A stretch of DNA of 64,000 nucleotides. Source: Macrotis lagotis (lineage: Eukaryota; Chordata; Mammalia; Peramelemorphia; Peramelidae). The position numbers and the translations under genes are program-made. Of the stretch, positions 1 through 25,000 are shown one piece after another; the first letter of the stretch is position 1, and every line of letters begins with the position of its first letter. Under the pieces are notes generated by a model, which saw nothing but the letters and a program-made list of their open reading frames with translations, was not told the origin of the DNA and made no database searches. The stretch lies in assembly GCF_037893015.1 (NCBI RefSeq), contig NC_133662.1, forward strand, positions 271,553,944 through 271,617,943, read 5' to 3'.

Positions 1-1138
1 GAGACTTGGCCAAATTTAAGACCTCTTGGGATTCCATGTCCCATGTAACTGAGTGGGACTCGCAAAGTGGAATTCTCCCCCAACTCTGAAGCTTCCTAAG
101 GGTCTCATGCCCAGGGAAACATGAGTTACCTTGTTGGAATCTCCATTTATCCTGCTTCTACAGAAACATCCATAGTGACCCCAGGGCTCCGGTTGTTTTC
201 TTAGAAATGAGCATGGATTTGTTAAAAAAATCTCTTTACTGATCAGAAGAGCAAAGCCATGGCCATCCTATATATAGAACAATTTAAAATAGTTGATGCT
301 TTTGTTTTTTTCCATTTGTGGAAGCCAGGGAAATCCATTGGGGCTTAGGTGTGGGTCAGTGGCCAGAGAGGCACTCCATGATCTTCCCTTGGACCAGTAT
401 TGGAAGTATTTCTCTGGAGGAGAAAGTGAGGCTGGGGACTTGGCACAACCCACCTTGTTCAAATCCAATTCATGTGTTAGTCAGGGTGTCACCTCCCTGA
501 TATCAGAGTCATCTTTGAGAATGAAGGACAAGCATCATCAAAATTAGGAATTGCTGGGTGCTGGCAAGGGATCTGGGCCCACAAGATTAGTTAAGGTGTC
601 TCCTTGGTCTCAAACCCCTAGTAATGGCAGCCATGCCTGCTGTGCTGTGTGATTCTCAGACATGAAATTGCCTTTATCTAGTGAAGCCTGGTGACTTCTA
701 GGGGAGAGGTTTGCATGATAGGGTGGCACTTTCCCCTGTGAGCTGCAGAAATATGTACAAATTGAGAGGAAAGAGCCCTGGCCTGCAATGAAGACCAGTT
801 AACCCTTCACTAATTCACTGGGTGACCCTTGTCCTCTCGACTTCAACTTGCTTATCTACTAAATGGGGGGGGGATGTTATTGATCTCTAGGGTCAGAGGA
901 TCACATCTAGAAAGGTCGAAGGGACCTTCTAATCCCTTGATGCTACCTCTTTTGTTACAATGAAGACCAAACAAACCCAGGAGAGATGGCAGGGCCTTTC
1001 TCCCCATTTGTGAACTGGGCACCACAATAACTGAAGTGCCTTCCTTAAAGGGTGCCTATATCGAAGCCATGTTCTGGGCAAACATTCTAGGAAAAGGAGG
1101 CACAACTGATTTTTGTGGGGGCCCCCATCTCTTGGCAG
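1..1138 (+). other. FTCD intron 1, 3' part
   Basis: No coding sequence is seen. A short MIR-like stretch lies near 800-870, and a degraded CORE-type fragment lies near 895-1010. The acceptor TTGGCAG ends at 1138. I looked for the exon 1 peptide (human MSQLVECVPNF) and did not find it, so the FTCD promoter lies outside the window. Confidence 0.7.
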
Positions 1139-14582
<13,444 letters not shown>

Positions 14583-14910
14583 AGAGGCTGGCACCATCCA
14601 TGGAGAAGCACACCAACCCATTGCTCCATCCACCCATCGTCCATCCATCCATCCATCCATCCAGTTACCTGTCCTGCCCATCCACCTTTCTCCGTCCATC
14701 CTTCCATCCACCCATCCATACCCCTGTCACCATCCATCTACCTGTCCATCCACTCCTCCATTCAGTCCTCCATCTATCCTTCCATGTCTGACCCTGTCCC
14801 TAACTCAAAGACAAGCCCCCTGGCTCCACTCTTCCTTCTCAGAGGCGATAAGAAGAGAACAGTGGGGGGGGCAGGGTTTAAAAATAAACTTGTGATCAAC
14901 ACCTGAAGGG
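14583..14910 (+). other. FTCD: FTCD 3' UTR with poly(A) signal
   Basis: The 3' UTR follows the TGA at 14580-14582. It contains an ATCC/CCAT-rich tandem stretch (about 14625-14780) and then a canonical AATAAA at 14883-14888, the first after the stop. The cleavage site is expected 10-30 bases further on. Confidence 0.75.
14625..14782. repeat. Degenerate (CCAT)n tandem repeat in the FTCD 3' UTR
   Basis: Repeated ATCC/CCAT units with scattered changes are pure only at about 14639-14662. Being inside the presumed 3' UTR, the tract should be transcribed. Confidence 0.85.
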
Positions 14911-15009
14911 AAGCAGCTTCTGAGAGTGACCTGATGGTCAAAGGTTGTTTACTTGGCCATGCTTCCCTGTCCTGAGATTCTGCTCTTTATAAAGAATTTG
15001 ATCCAAACA

Positions 15010-15215
15010 AGATCACTTCCTTCTCTTCCTTCTCCCTCTTCTCTTTTCTCTTCTTCCCTCCCCTCCCCCTCCCTCTCACCCCCCACTTTCTTGTTCTCCC
15101 TCTCCCTTTTCATCTCCCCCCTCCTCCTCTCATCCACTTCTTCCTTCTCCACATTCTCACACTTCTTTCTCCTTCTATCCCATCTCTTCTGCCTTCTCTG
15201 TCTCCTTTCTCCACA
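15010..15215. repeat. Pyrimidine-rich (CT)-type low complexity
   Basis: More than 200 bases consist of C and T with few purines, just after the FTCD end. Open frames in this stretch come only from its composition. Confidence 0.9.
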
Positions 15216-15499
15216 CTTATGACCTGGGGTAAAGTCACTTCACCTCCTTGAACCTGTTTCCCCTTCTGTAAAACATGGTGGCTGGACCCAGTGGTGGCCA
15301 GACTCAGTGGTGTCCAAGGTCCTTTCCAGGTAGATCCTTTGAATCTCAGATTCCCCATACTTGATGCAGGGCAGACACTGAACCCGTTTTTGTGGAATTG
15401 AACTCCCTGGTGGGATCTGCCAGTCCCAGGGAGTGCCCACCCTCCTGGTCGACTCAGACTTCACATAAAATCAGATTTGACTAGCCTTAGTGTTTTCCA

Positions 15500-15660
15500 G
15501 GTGAGGGCGCTGACCTTTGATGGAGACCCGCCCAGAGGAGGGGAGGGTGGGGCTGCTCTGTGTCACCTGTGAACAATCAACTGACCTGTGACCCCCAGCT
15601 CAGGCAGGGGGTCCAGTGCAAGATTTAAGGTGTGTGCGGAGGTGCTCTGCCTCCCACAGA
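15500..15660 (+). promoter_or_regulatory. Possible regulatory segment downstream of FTCD
   Basis: A less repetitive stretch carries GCTGACCTTTGATGG at about 15508 (a nuclear-receptor/HNF4-like half site on the complement) and AACAATCAACTGACCTGTGA at about 15571. It also has a TATA-like AGATTTAAGG at 15621-15630. FTCD is a liver gene, so a liver element is conceivable. This is motif reading only. Confidence 0.2.
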
Positions 15661-15806
15661 GATCCCCCCACCTTTGCAGGGGTGCCTGGAATTCTATGTT
15701 CAATGCTTAGGACCCATGGCTCGCTATCTCAAGGACCTGCAAGAGGCCTGTCCTGCATCCCTTCCCTGATCATTTTGTCTTCATTTTGGGCAGTGCGGTG
15801 TGGGGT

Positions 15807-15940
15807 GGTGCACTCTCAGGATGCCCACTGATGGAGATTCAGGCAGAGAGGCCCAGCTGCAGAGCAGCCAGGGCTGAGGAGGTCCTTCCTACAGAGACCA
15901 CGCTGTCCATCTGAAAGGGGGAAACACAGGCAGGAGCCCC
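15807..15940 (+). repeat. Inverted repeat, left arm
   Basis: About 134 bases match the reverse complement of 16771-16905 with roughly ten differences. Example: AGCAGCCAGGGCTGAGGAGG here, and its complement at about 16829-16848. The spacer is about 830 bases. Neither arm matches a repeat family I know. Confidence 0.9.
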
Positions 15941-16770
15941 AAGGAGAAAGCCCCCCCACCCCGAGACCTCCTGAAGTAGCCAGAGACCACTTTTGAAAGT
16001 ACCAAGAACTCCAACTGGAGGCATTGTGATGATGGGGGGGTGACTGGACAATCATGGCCAAGGACCCACTGGGCTGCTAAATGAGGAAGCCTGGTGTTCT
16101 GGTGTTCTGGTGTTCTGATGGATACTTTTTGTGAAGTGAGCCCTATCTCATAATGAAAGGAGAGGGTGACGCCAAGGTCACCAACCTCGAGGAAGCCCAC
16201 TGTGAGCTAGGTGCTGGGGAGGCAGACAAAGGGGGTGGACAACAAGGCAGAATGGGGGACTAGATCCCCACAGGACCTGTTGCCCACTTTTTGACTTTGC
16301 GGTCCTCTTTTGTTAACCGGGGCAGGGTTTCATGGGGGACTCTTGGGGAGGGACAGTGATGACACAAAGTCGAGTCATACTGATCCACTATCAAAAAGGG
16401 TAGAGGCAGAGGGTGGGGGCTCAAGGGTCAGGGAATGGGTTGGGCTCCTGGGGGATGTGTTCTGGTTACAGTCACAGGCAGAGGACTACTAGAGCTGGGA
16501 CTTCAGAGACCACCGAATCCTGCCCTTATTTCACACAGGAGGAAACGGAGGCCTAGAGGGGAAGTCACTCACCCCCAGCCACTAACTAGAAGAGAGGAGC
16601 ATGGCATTTGGAGTTGGAAAGGACCTTGGTGGTCATCTAATGCAGCTCCTTTATTTGACAAATGTATAAACTGAGGCACAGGGTCACATCCATTTGGCCC
16701 TCTGTCGTTGTGTTCCTCCTTTTCACCACAGCAAACATCAGGTACCCCCTTCCTAGCCTGCTGATTAGAA

Positions 16771-16905
16771 GGGGCTCCTGCCTGCGTTTCTCTCTCTCAG
16801 ATGGACAGCGTGGTCTCTGTAGGAAGGACCTCCTCAGCCCTGGCTGCTCTGCAGCTGGGCCCCTCTGCCTGAATCTCCATTGGTGGGCATTCCTGAGAGT
16901 GTGCC
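16771..16905 (-). repeat. Inverted repeat, right arm
   Basis: This is the partner of 15807-15940. On the + strand it starts GGGGCTCCTGCCTGC and ends CTGAGAGTGTGCC. It holds an acceptor-like TCTCTCTCAG just before ATGGACAGCGTGG, and the same ATG and a 23-codon open stretch occur in both arms. I do not call it a gene. Confidence 0.9.
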
Positions 16906-17170
16906 ATCCTTCCTTTGGTGGTATAGCTGCCCCCTCCTGCCATGCTGTGTTGTGGGTCCCTTCAGGGCCCACTGGGGGCCTGCCCAGGGTGTGAGTCTCT
17001 TCTTATCAGAGGCCCTGCGGTCAGGTGGATGTGAGTGTTGGCACTGCTGGCACACGCCCTTCTTGGTATAATGCAGGGGCCGCTCCCTTCCTTCACCTTG
17101 TCTAAGGGTGTCCAGCCTGGGCGTCCACTTCCTTGCAGCAGATCAGATCTGGGCCCCTCTTTTCTGAGTC

Positions 17171-17300
17171 TTTTGATTGGCTGAGAGAGGCTGCCTCTGG
17201 AGGCCAGCTCCAGCATTTAAGGGGAGACCAAGCTGAGAGCAGGAGGCTGCCCGGTCCTGCCTGCTGCCTCTGCTCTCATCACTCGGTGGAGGCCCCTGAG
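17171..17300 (+). promoter_or_regulatory. Candidate promoter and non-coding first exon
   Basis: An inverted CCAAT box (GATTGG, 17175-17180) lies about 33 bases before a TATA-like CATTTAAGG (17214-17222). A GC-richer stretch of about 55 bases then ends CCCCTGAG at 17300, followed by GTATTT, a possible splice donor. It lies 4.7 kb before the ATG exon of the PRR13-like gene and has the same strand, so it could be that gene's 5' UTR exon. No transcript evidence is available. Confidence 0.3.
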
Positions 17301-18967
17301 GTATTTCTTGATTTTATTTGTATTATTGAGTGGAGTTGTGAGGAGTACAGGGGCTGCTATCTGTGGGAGTGGAGAGAAAAGCTAGGGAATCCAGGGGCGT
17401 TAAAGTCTTGCGCCATATTGGTGAATTGTGGGCTGTTGCCATGGTTTCCATCCTGGCTCAGTGACTTCTAACCCCTCTTTCCCCTTCTCCAGTCCCCTCC
17501 CCTCTTGGGCTCAGTCTCCCTTCCCTAAATCATAGGGATCAGATTGGGTCATTTCCACATCCCTGAGCTTGGTTCAGTCCAGACATTGCTGCCATCTTGC
17601 CTGGACATGGCACCCTCGTGACTTGGAGGCTCAGCAGGGACACAGGAACAGTTGGGTCTGTTTCTACATTGGTTGGGGGGGGGCAGCCCTTGCCGCTGTT
17701 ACGTCTCTACTGTAGAAAGAGACAGTTGGCTATCTCTGCTCGGGTGCCATCTGAAAAGTAGGGTTGAACCACTGGGACTGTTGACTAGGAGAGAAGGCTC
17801 AGGGGTCAATGAGAACTGTCTGGAAGTGAAGGAGTGTGGACCCCCAGATGCCACAACCAGGGACAATGGTGCCACATTTCAAAGAGGTCAGTGTAAACTA
17901 GATTAAGAAAGTGAGTGGTTTGGAAGGGGAATGGGCTTCCTCAGGAGGTAATGAGTTCCCATCCCTGGATGTATTCAAGCAGAAGGTGGATGACCCCTTG
18001 TCTAGAATGTTGGGAGGAGACTGGCATATTGGTCTCTGAGGTCCCCTCTCACTTAAAATTCCCACATGTAGACACCTTGCCTTATTCTTGGAGGGGAGGG
18101 CCCAGGTAGATTTGAGAGCCCCAAGAAGGCTCCCTTTGAAGGGGAGCCTTGCATTGTCTCAGTTTGTCAGGGAGGGACTACAGGTTCTCTAAGTATGGGG
18201 CAGGGACCACAGCCCTGATGGGTCCCACCAAGTCCAAGGAGGGTCAGAGCCAGGCCCAGGGCTCTGTCCTATTCTGCTTGGCCCAGGACCCAGCTTGTTG
18301 ACATTGGGGGCTCATTGTGGCCAGAAGGCTGCCTCACTGGGAAAGGACTGCTCCCAGCAGAGCAGGAGGACTAAGGCACAGAGGGTTTGGGGTCTGCATT
18401 CATGGAGGGAGGACCCAACAATGAGGCAACGTTGTAGTTGTCGTTCTCTACTCGAATTCCTTTCTCCATTCAGCACAATTCATTTCAATTCATAGGTTTC
18501 AAGACAGAATTAGAAGGGATGTTGGAGGTCCTGGAAACCGAGACCTAGAGAAATGAATTGACTTATTCAGGGATATCAAGTAAATCTCTGTGCCAAGATT
18601 CAAACCCAGGTCTTCCTGATTCTAAGTCCAGGGTGCTATCCATTGTCCCACACTTCCCCTCTGTTCCATTCAATGCGAATGACCTTCATGGAGCTCATTG
18701 AGCTCCCTCTGCTTCAGTAAATAGATAACCATGTAAAAATGTACAGAGGTGCCTGGTGCTGGGGGTACGGGGAGACCTGGGCTCCTGGCTATCACTTGGA
18801 AGATAAACAACTGACATCATTAGTGCCTGAAGTCCCTGAGGCAACTCTGAGTCTACTAATTTGCCCTCCCCAAGAGCACTGGCAGCTCAGCACCCTCCCA
18901 TTCTTCCCTCCTCAGCTTGAGGATGGGGTAGGCTCCTGAGCCCCCTCTTTCCTCAGCTTCTGTGGCT

Positions 18968-19069
18968 GTGGTGTGTGTATGTGTGTGGGGTGTGTGTGTG
19001 GGGGTGTTTGTGGGTGTGTCTGTGGGTGTGAGTATGTGTGTGAGTGCGTGTATGAGTGTATTTGTGTGG

Positions 19070-19112
<43 letters not shown>

Positions 19113-19152
19113 CATGTATGGGTGTGTCTCTGTGTGTGTGTGTGAGAGAGAG
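18968..19152. repeat. Imperfect (TG)n tract
   Basis: A long TG-rich tract has GGG, GA and AC interruptions. It is pure only near 19071-19111 and ends in GAGAGAGAGA. Confidence 0.95.
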
Positions 19153-20495
19153 AGACATTTTGCTTTTATTTTTGTTAACCTTGGCTCCAGTCAATCCATA
19201 AAACTGACTGTCAACTTGCCCATCATGAGCCTGCAGGGGTTAGTGTGAGGTGGGCTAGCTGCAGAGTTGGCCCACGTTAAAATTCCACACTCTGGCATCT
19301 GTTATCCATGAGCCTGGGCGATCCATTCCCCACTTGGAGCTTCAGTTTTCCTTATCTGCAAAATGGGAATAGTAACTTCTCTATAGCACCATCTCTTTTT
19401 CAAGGTGATTTACGTATCTTACCTTATTGATTAAACAAGAGATGATCATGATATCGCCTGTGCTGCAAGATCTGGTCATTTAATCAATAGTTAATCCAAA
19501 TACAGAATTGGTAATTCTGAATTGGCTCCACTCAACTGTCCTCTAGGTCACTTGTCTCCATCTTGTCTGCAAGAAAAGCAGGAGAGACTGCATCTTTGTA
19601 AGATGAAGGCCAATTCTGCCTCCAGGATTTCATGAATCTTGGCATGGTCTCTTTGTGATGAAGTCATACCAGGTCTTTGGGTTCACTGCTTCCTTTTCTG
19701 TGTGCCCACAAACCATCCCTTTAATAATGTGCTTTGGAATTTGACTGAAAGTCAAGGTTGAGCATGGGGCCTGAAGTTTTCAGACTCCATTCTCTTCCCA
19801 TTTTGGAACACTTGAATACTGCCCTTCTACAGACCTCTAGCATGTCTTACCTCAACAGTCCTGCCTGCCAGCTCTCTCAGGGTGGGTGAGTGCTATTTAC
19901 CTGGGTCAAGCGACTGGAACTTATCAAGTATGGCCAGGTATTTTCTTACTATCGCCTGCTTATCTCCATTAACTAAGTCCTTTGTGAGGCCAGCCTTGTT
20001 CTGTCCTTTCTAGTCCAAAGTTCACTTTGCTCAGCAGAGAAAGAACAACTTAAGAGCTGCTCCCTTAGTGTTATTGCACTATTAGCTGAGAGGGGTTGGA
20101 AGGCTCTGATTCATCTGATTGGTTCCATGGTACTACCCATGTCTCAGAGCCAAGTCCCAAGAGATCAAACCAATGGGTAAATGGACTTGAAGGTCAGTGA
20201 GATTTTCAGAGAGGTTATTGAAGGAAGAAAGGCATCAGGAAAACCCTGGATAACCTAGGGTCAATAATTCCCAAATGGAGGTGGGATGAGGCCCCAACTT
20301 TGCTTTCTCCAGAACTTGCCCCTTAGGGGTCCTGGTCTGTGATACAGGGTGGAATTCACCAAAATTTCCAGAGATGATGTGCCCAGGAGGACTAGGGCCA
20401 GGGGGAATGCCATCTGTGGCTTCATCAGCATGGTGCCCTCTCCATCAATGTCTTTCTCAATGGATATCCTTTCTTTCTCCTAATCCCCTTTTTTA

Positions 20496-20498
<3 letters not shown>

Positions 20499-20546
<48 letters not shown>
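20499..20546. repeat. (TG)n microsatellite
   Basis: A pure TG run follows TTTTTATAG. The surrounding 19.2-21.99 kb shows no gene that I can support. Confidence 0.95.
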
Positions 20547-20548
<2 letters not shown>

Positions 20549-21994
20549 TTGGTTTCGTATCCTCAGGGCCTAACACAGGACTTGATTCAGAGCAATCACT
20601 TGTCTGTTGGTAAGGCCAGAAAGATTCTGGTCTGAGCTTTTCCAGACTCAGGGGCCTGGCCCACCCAAAGACAGACTGCACTGACTGACCAAGACAGGAC
20701 CTGGAGCATTTCCAACTTGGTAGAGCCTCCCTGAGCCTGTACCACACTGGCATAGCTTCACAAAGAGCAGGTCTTGCCCTCATGAAAAGAGAAATATCCA
20801 ATTCACACATAAACACACACATTCCAGGGGAGGGTAGAAATAGGTTCAAAGTCCACAATGGGCATGGGAGGGGTTACACCAGGGCAGGACTTCCAGGGAG
20901 GGCACGTTCATCTTCTCTACCCTTGACTCATGGCCAGCCCTGCTTTTTAACATGCACCTGGAAACCTGATCCAGGTCTTCTAAATCCTCACCTGTCTTTT
21001 TCCAACTTCCTCTTGGTCCAAGCTGAGTGCAGGTAATCCTGAGGCCTCTTTTCTTATTCACACCTTCCATGTGGCTACTCTTACTCAAGTACCAAGATTC
21101 TACTTCCAACCTCTTTGTAATTTTCCTGTTCTTTCCCTCCTCTTCTGCTTCTTAAGTCAGAGTTGAGGTCTCAGATTGAGCTACCTTGGTCCATGAGCCA
21201 AACTGTAGCAGAGGCCACTGACATTCTGGTGACTGTGCCACTATAAGACTAGATTGCAGCTCAGTTGAGGTAGACCAGCAGGCCCCATAGTAGGACCTTC
21301 TCTTACTATTTGCAGATGATAAAATATTATTGACCTGAGCAATGATTGAAGTCTGTGATCATGGGAATGGTTCATTGAGCACACAAAAGGGAGCAGAACC
21401 CTTATAGATACAGAGTGGGTCTTGGGGTCCTACCAGCCAGGAGCACTGCCAGCATAATCTAGGGTAGAACTAATACTCTGAAGATAGGCATCTGACTTAC
21501 ATTCTGCTAACTGCTGGAGCCAACCTGGAAAGAATTCTGCCTCTCAAGGCCTTTCTTTCCGATGGCTGCTGCTTCTATCACTTTCCAGGGAATTGGAAGA
21601 GTTGGAGGATTCAGAATGAACCTGCTGAGCTGGGTGTGTTTTTGACCACACTACCAGTGGGGAGGTCTCAGTTTCTTCATCTCTAATGTGGGAATAATTT
21701 ACCTAGTGATAGATTTGCTGATAGGGAATGTTCTTTCCTTCTCTACTGGGACACTCATTCCTCTTCTTTATTCTAGCTGTTGTCCATGATCATGGAAAAC
21801 CTGAGCATTTCTAAGTGATAAAGATGAAAAAAGACTGGTTGTAGAAGGCAGGTTAGAGGCTGTTGAGAGAAGGCCCTTTGAAAGACTAAGTGTTTTTCCT
21901 AATGTGCGTAAGATATTACTCCATGGGGGATGGGGTAAGTTAGAAGCAGGAGGATTTTGCATCCTGATAACCACAAGGTACTTCTGTATTTTAG

Positions 21995-22016
21995 GTGACA
22001 AAAGGAGGGGGCGGAT
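21995..22016 (+). other. 5' UTR part of the PRR13-like ATG exon
   Basis: An acceptor-like CTTCTGTATTTTAG ends at 21994, followed by 22 bases to the ATG at 22017. The base at -3 is G, which is adequate for initiation. This suggests an upstream non-coding exon, perhaps the one at 17.2-17.3 kb. Confidence 0.5.
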
Positions 22017-25000
22017 ATGTGGAATCCCAATTCAGGTATGGTTTCAAAGATCTGCCTCTTCTCTGAAAGATGGGATGTGAGGGGCACAGGATTCTTTTGG
22101 GGATGCCATATCTTATTTAAAGTTGGCAAATTCAGGGAGCTCAGGTAGGTCTTTGATCAGTGATTTGGGGGTACCATAAGGAAGGCTTTTCATGAACTGA
22201 TAATCTTATCTTTTTTATAATTTCCATCAAATAACAGACAACTCATGAGGTACTCTAATGCAAAATAGTCGTTACACAGTGGCCTTAGAGTCCAGAAGAA
22301 TTGAGTTCAAGGCATATCTCTGACACATCTTGGGTGTATGACCTTGGGAAAGTACTCAGTCTTCTTTTTCCATCGTCACCTCTCCAAGGTCGAGACTCTG
22401 GTGTCTGTGTCTTAGACCCACTGTGGGCAATCTGGAGAAGCCTGGGGACCCTTCTCAGAATCATGTCTTTTAAACAATATAAAGAAAAGCTGAATCTTAG
22501 AGGTTAGTGAAAATACTGATGGAGTTGTTTTCCAGCCAAGTTCACAGGCCCCTTCCACAGACCCCTAAATCCATGGAAGAATTGTACTCACTGCAAGGAC
22601 ATGTCCAGTCTCAAATAGGAGGGTGCTGATGTTTGGATTAGAAAGTGATTTTCCAGTGATGATCTAGGATCTGACTTTTCAGCATCTGCACCACCATGTT
22701 AAGTTTCCAGGACTTGTGATTTCTTGGGGCATGGAGGAATGCCTCGATTTACAAGGTCAGGTTCCACCAACACAGATTCCATATGAGTTCTAGAGTCAGA
22801 AGGGATCTCAGAGGATATCTAACCCACCCCCCTCCTTTACATATGAGGAAAGTGAGGCCCAAAAGGCTAAATGGTTTTCCCAGGGTCACACAGGCAGGAA
22901 GAGGTCAAGCTAGTCAGACAATAAACATTTAATATGGTGCCAGGTACTGTTAAGTGATGGGGATACAAAAAGAAAACCAAAAGGCAACCCCTGCTCTCAG
23001 GGAGTTTACTGTCTAAAAGGTGAGACAAAAGACTAAGTAGAAATGACCAATTTATGAGAAAAATGGGAAGTATTCCACAGAGGGATGGGAAAGGAGCTGA
23101 CTTTGGGACCAGAGTCTTTGCCAAGTCCTGTTCTCTTCCTGTTGTGACAAACTACCTTTCCGGATAGTCTTCTATGGTGGCCACCCTGGTGGGTATCCTC
23201 TTCACCCTTTTCTGAATCTGTCTTTTGGCAGCCCACACACAGCCAGTCCATCCTTGGACTCCGACTCTGGGTCCTTCCAGCCAAATAGAGCCTTCCAGAT
23301 TTGGATTTGGGGACATCATTCTGGAGAACCCAGCACCACCTGTATTGCACCAGCAGATAGTGAAGGGGTGAAGAGATTGGACAGAGGGACAGATTGTTCA
23401 TCCTCAGGAAGCCTGAGAATGTCAGCTATAGAATGTAACTTGTTTGACTTCCAGCCACTGGGCCCAGGAAGATTGGACTTTTTGGTCTTATGTCAAGGTC
23501 TAAAAAGTACAATTTGTTTTTGGAGATCATTATCCTCTCATTTTATCAACAAGCAAATGGGTGATATCACTTACTCTCTATCACCCATCATAGCTAACAT
23601 ATGGTGCTCAGGACTCAGACCCAGATTTTCTGTCTCCATACCCATCACTCTCCTTCAGAAAACAGATTTTTTCCTGAAGTCTTTCTAGGCAAGTGAATGA
23701 ACTCTTTCACAAACATTCATTTATTGTTTTACTCTTAAAAACAATAATTAAGGGAAAAGCATTGTACATAACTTTATTCCTGTGTGATCTTGGGAAAGAC
23801 CCTTCTGCTTCAACCTCAGTTTCCTTATCTGTAAAATGAAGAGAGGTGGCCTCCAAGGTAGCTTCCAGTTAGTTCCTGCTCTGGGATCTTAGTTTTCTTC
23901 TAGGTACATCATCCTGATCTTCAGATTAGGAAGAATACTATAATTCTTGGAATGGACACGTGCACCTTTGGCAGATAAAGGCAGGTTAAGACATGGAGGC
24001 TCATAAGGCTAAGGTAGTTTTCTCCAGAAACTTCCAAAAGCTGCCTCAATTCCTGGAGGAATGGCAGCTTCCTATGGCTTAGTGGGTCCCATGAGTCTCG
24101 GTGTGGCAGGCAGTCTCTTGGATTGCAGAAGTTTCAGCATTGGGGTAGCTGGGTGGGTCTGATCTTGGATCTCATGGAACATGGTGGAGGTTGAATAAAA
24201 TCACATAGGTAAAGGGTTTGAGGGTTTGTAGCATCTGAGGATGGAGGGAGCCTCAGAGAAGGATGAGTGAGGTCAGCTCTGTAAATTTGTAGATGAAAAT
24301 TATCAGCCTCTAGAGGGGAGTTGATGTGGTCTGGGATGCCAATCAAGGTCCCTTTTGAATTTATTTAGGTGGGAAGAGTAGAAAATTGTGAATGATCTTA
24401 CCAGTGTTCTTCTTTTTTTAAAAATAGGAATACCACCACCACCATATATCCAAATCTGTCCTCCTCATCCATCCTCGGGGCCTAATACAGCACCAGGTCC
24501 CATGCCAGGTTATCTTGGATCAACTCCTTATCCACCTAATGTTCATCCTGGTGGTGCCCCTGGGCAAAGTGGCCTCCCTTCTCATGGCCACCACGGTCAT
24601 GGCCACCATGGCCACGGCAATGGCTACCATGTTGGCCAGGTACCACCATGTCCCCCAGGAATGAACCCAGGACCACCCGCCTGCCTGTCCCCCCAGCCTG
24701 GCTACTCTTCTACTCCAGGTGGCCATTCTGGGCCACAGCATCACAAACATAATAAACATGGTCCTGGACACCACTGCCATAAGGTAAGTATCCAGTGTCC
24801 TCAGAAGGAAGCATATTATAGACATCTGAAGGTTTTGAGGAATGGAGAATGACCTCAAAGACAAAGCGTCCCCTGACTATCTCTTGCTGCCTCTACTGCT
24901 GAGCTTCTAAAGACAGCAAGTCCCTGTCCTGTCCCATGCTTACCACTGGCCAGCCCTCTCCATGGCCTTCTTCCCAGTAGACTCTCTCCTCATTCTTGTG

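Noticed and set aside
15816-16061. Protein shared by the two inverted repeat arms (MDSVVSVGRTSSALAALQLG...)
   Set aside because: The frame is only 23 codons after the ATG and ends at once. Similarity follows from the recent duplication and does not show coding.
18856-19248. Thr/His-rich and Cys/Val-rich frames
   Set aside because: Products of the (TG)n tract. The same applies to frames at 4.4, 11.7, 12.9, 20.5, 41.9, 61.2 and 62.3 kb.
24428-24783. Histidine-rich glycoprotein (HRG) or annexin N-terminus as the identity of the His/Gly/Pro exon
   Set aside because: HRG has HHPHG repeats with cystatin domains, and annexins have GYP-type repeats with a core. Neither starts MWNPN or ends SSDSDSD.
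24388-24852. A single-exon 154-aa protein
   Set aside because: Its first 13 codons lie before a clear acceptor (AAAATAG at 24427) and its last 23 lie after a strong GTAAGT donor. The middle belongs to the spliced PRR13-like gene.
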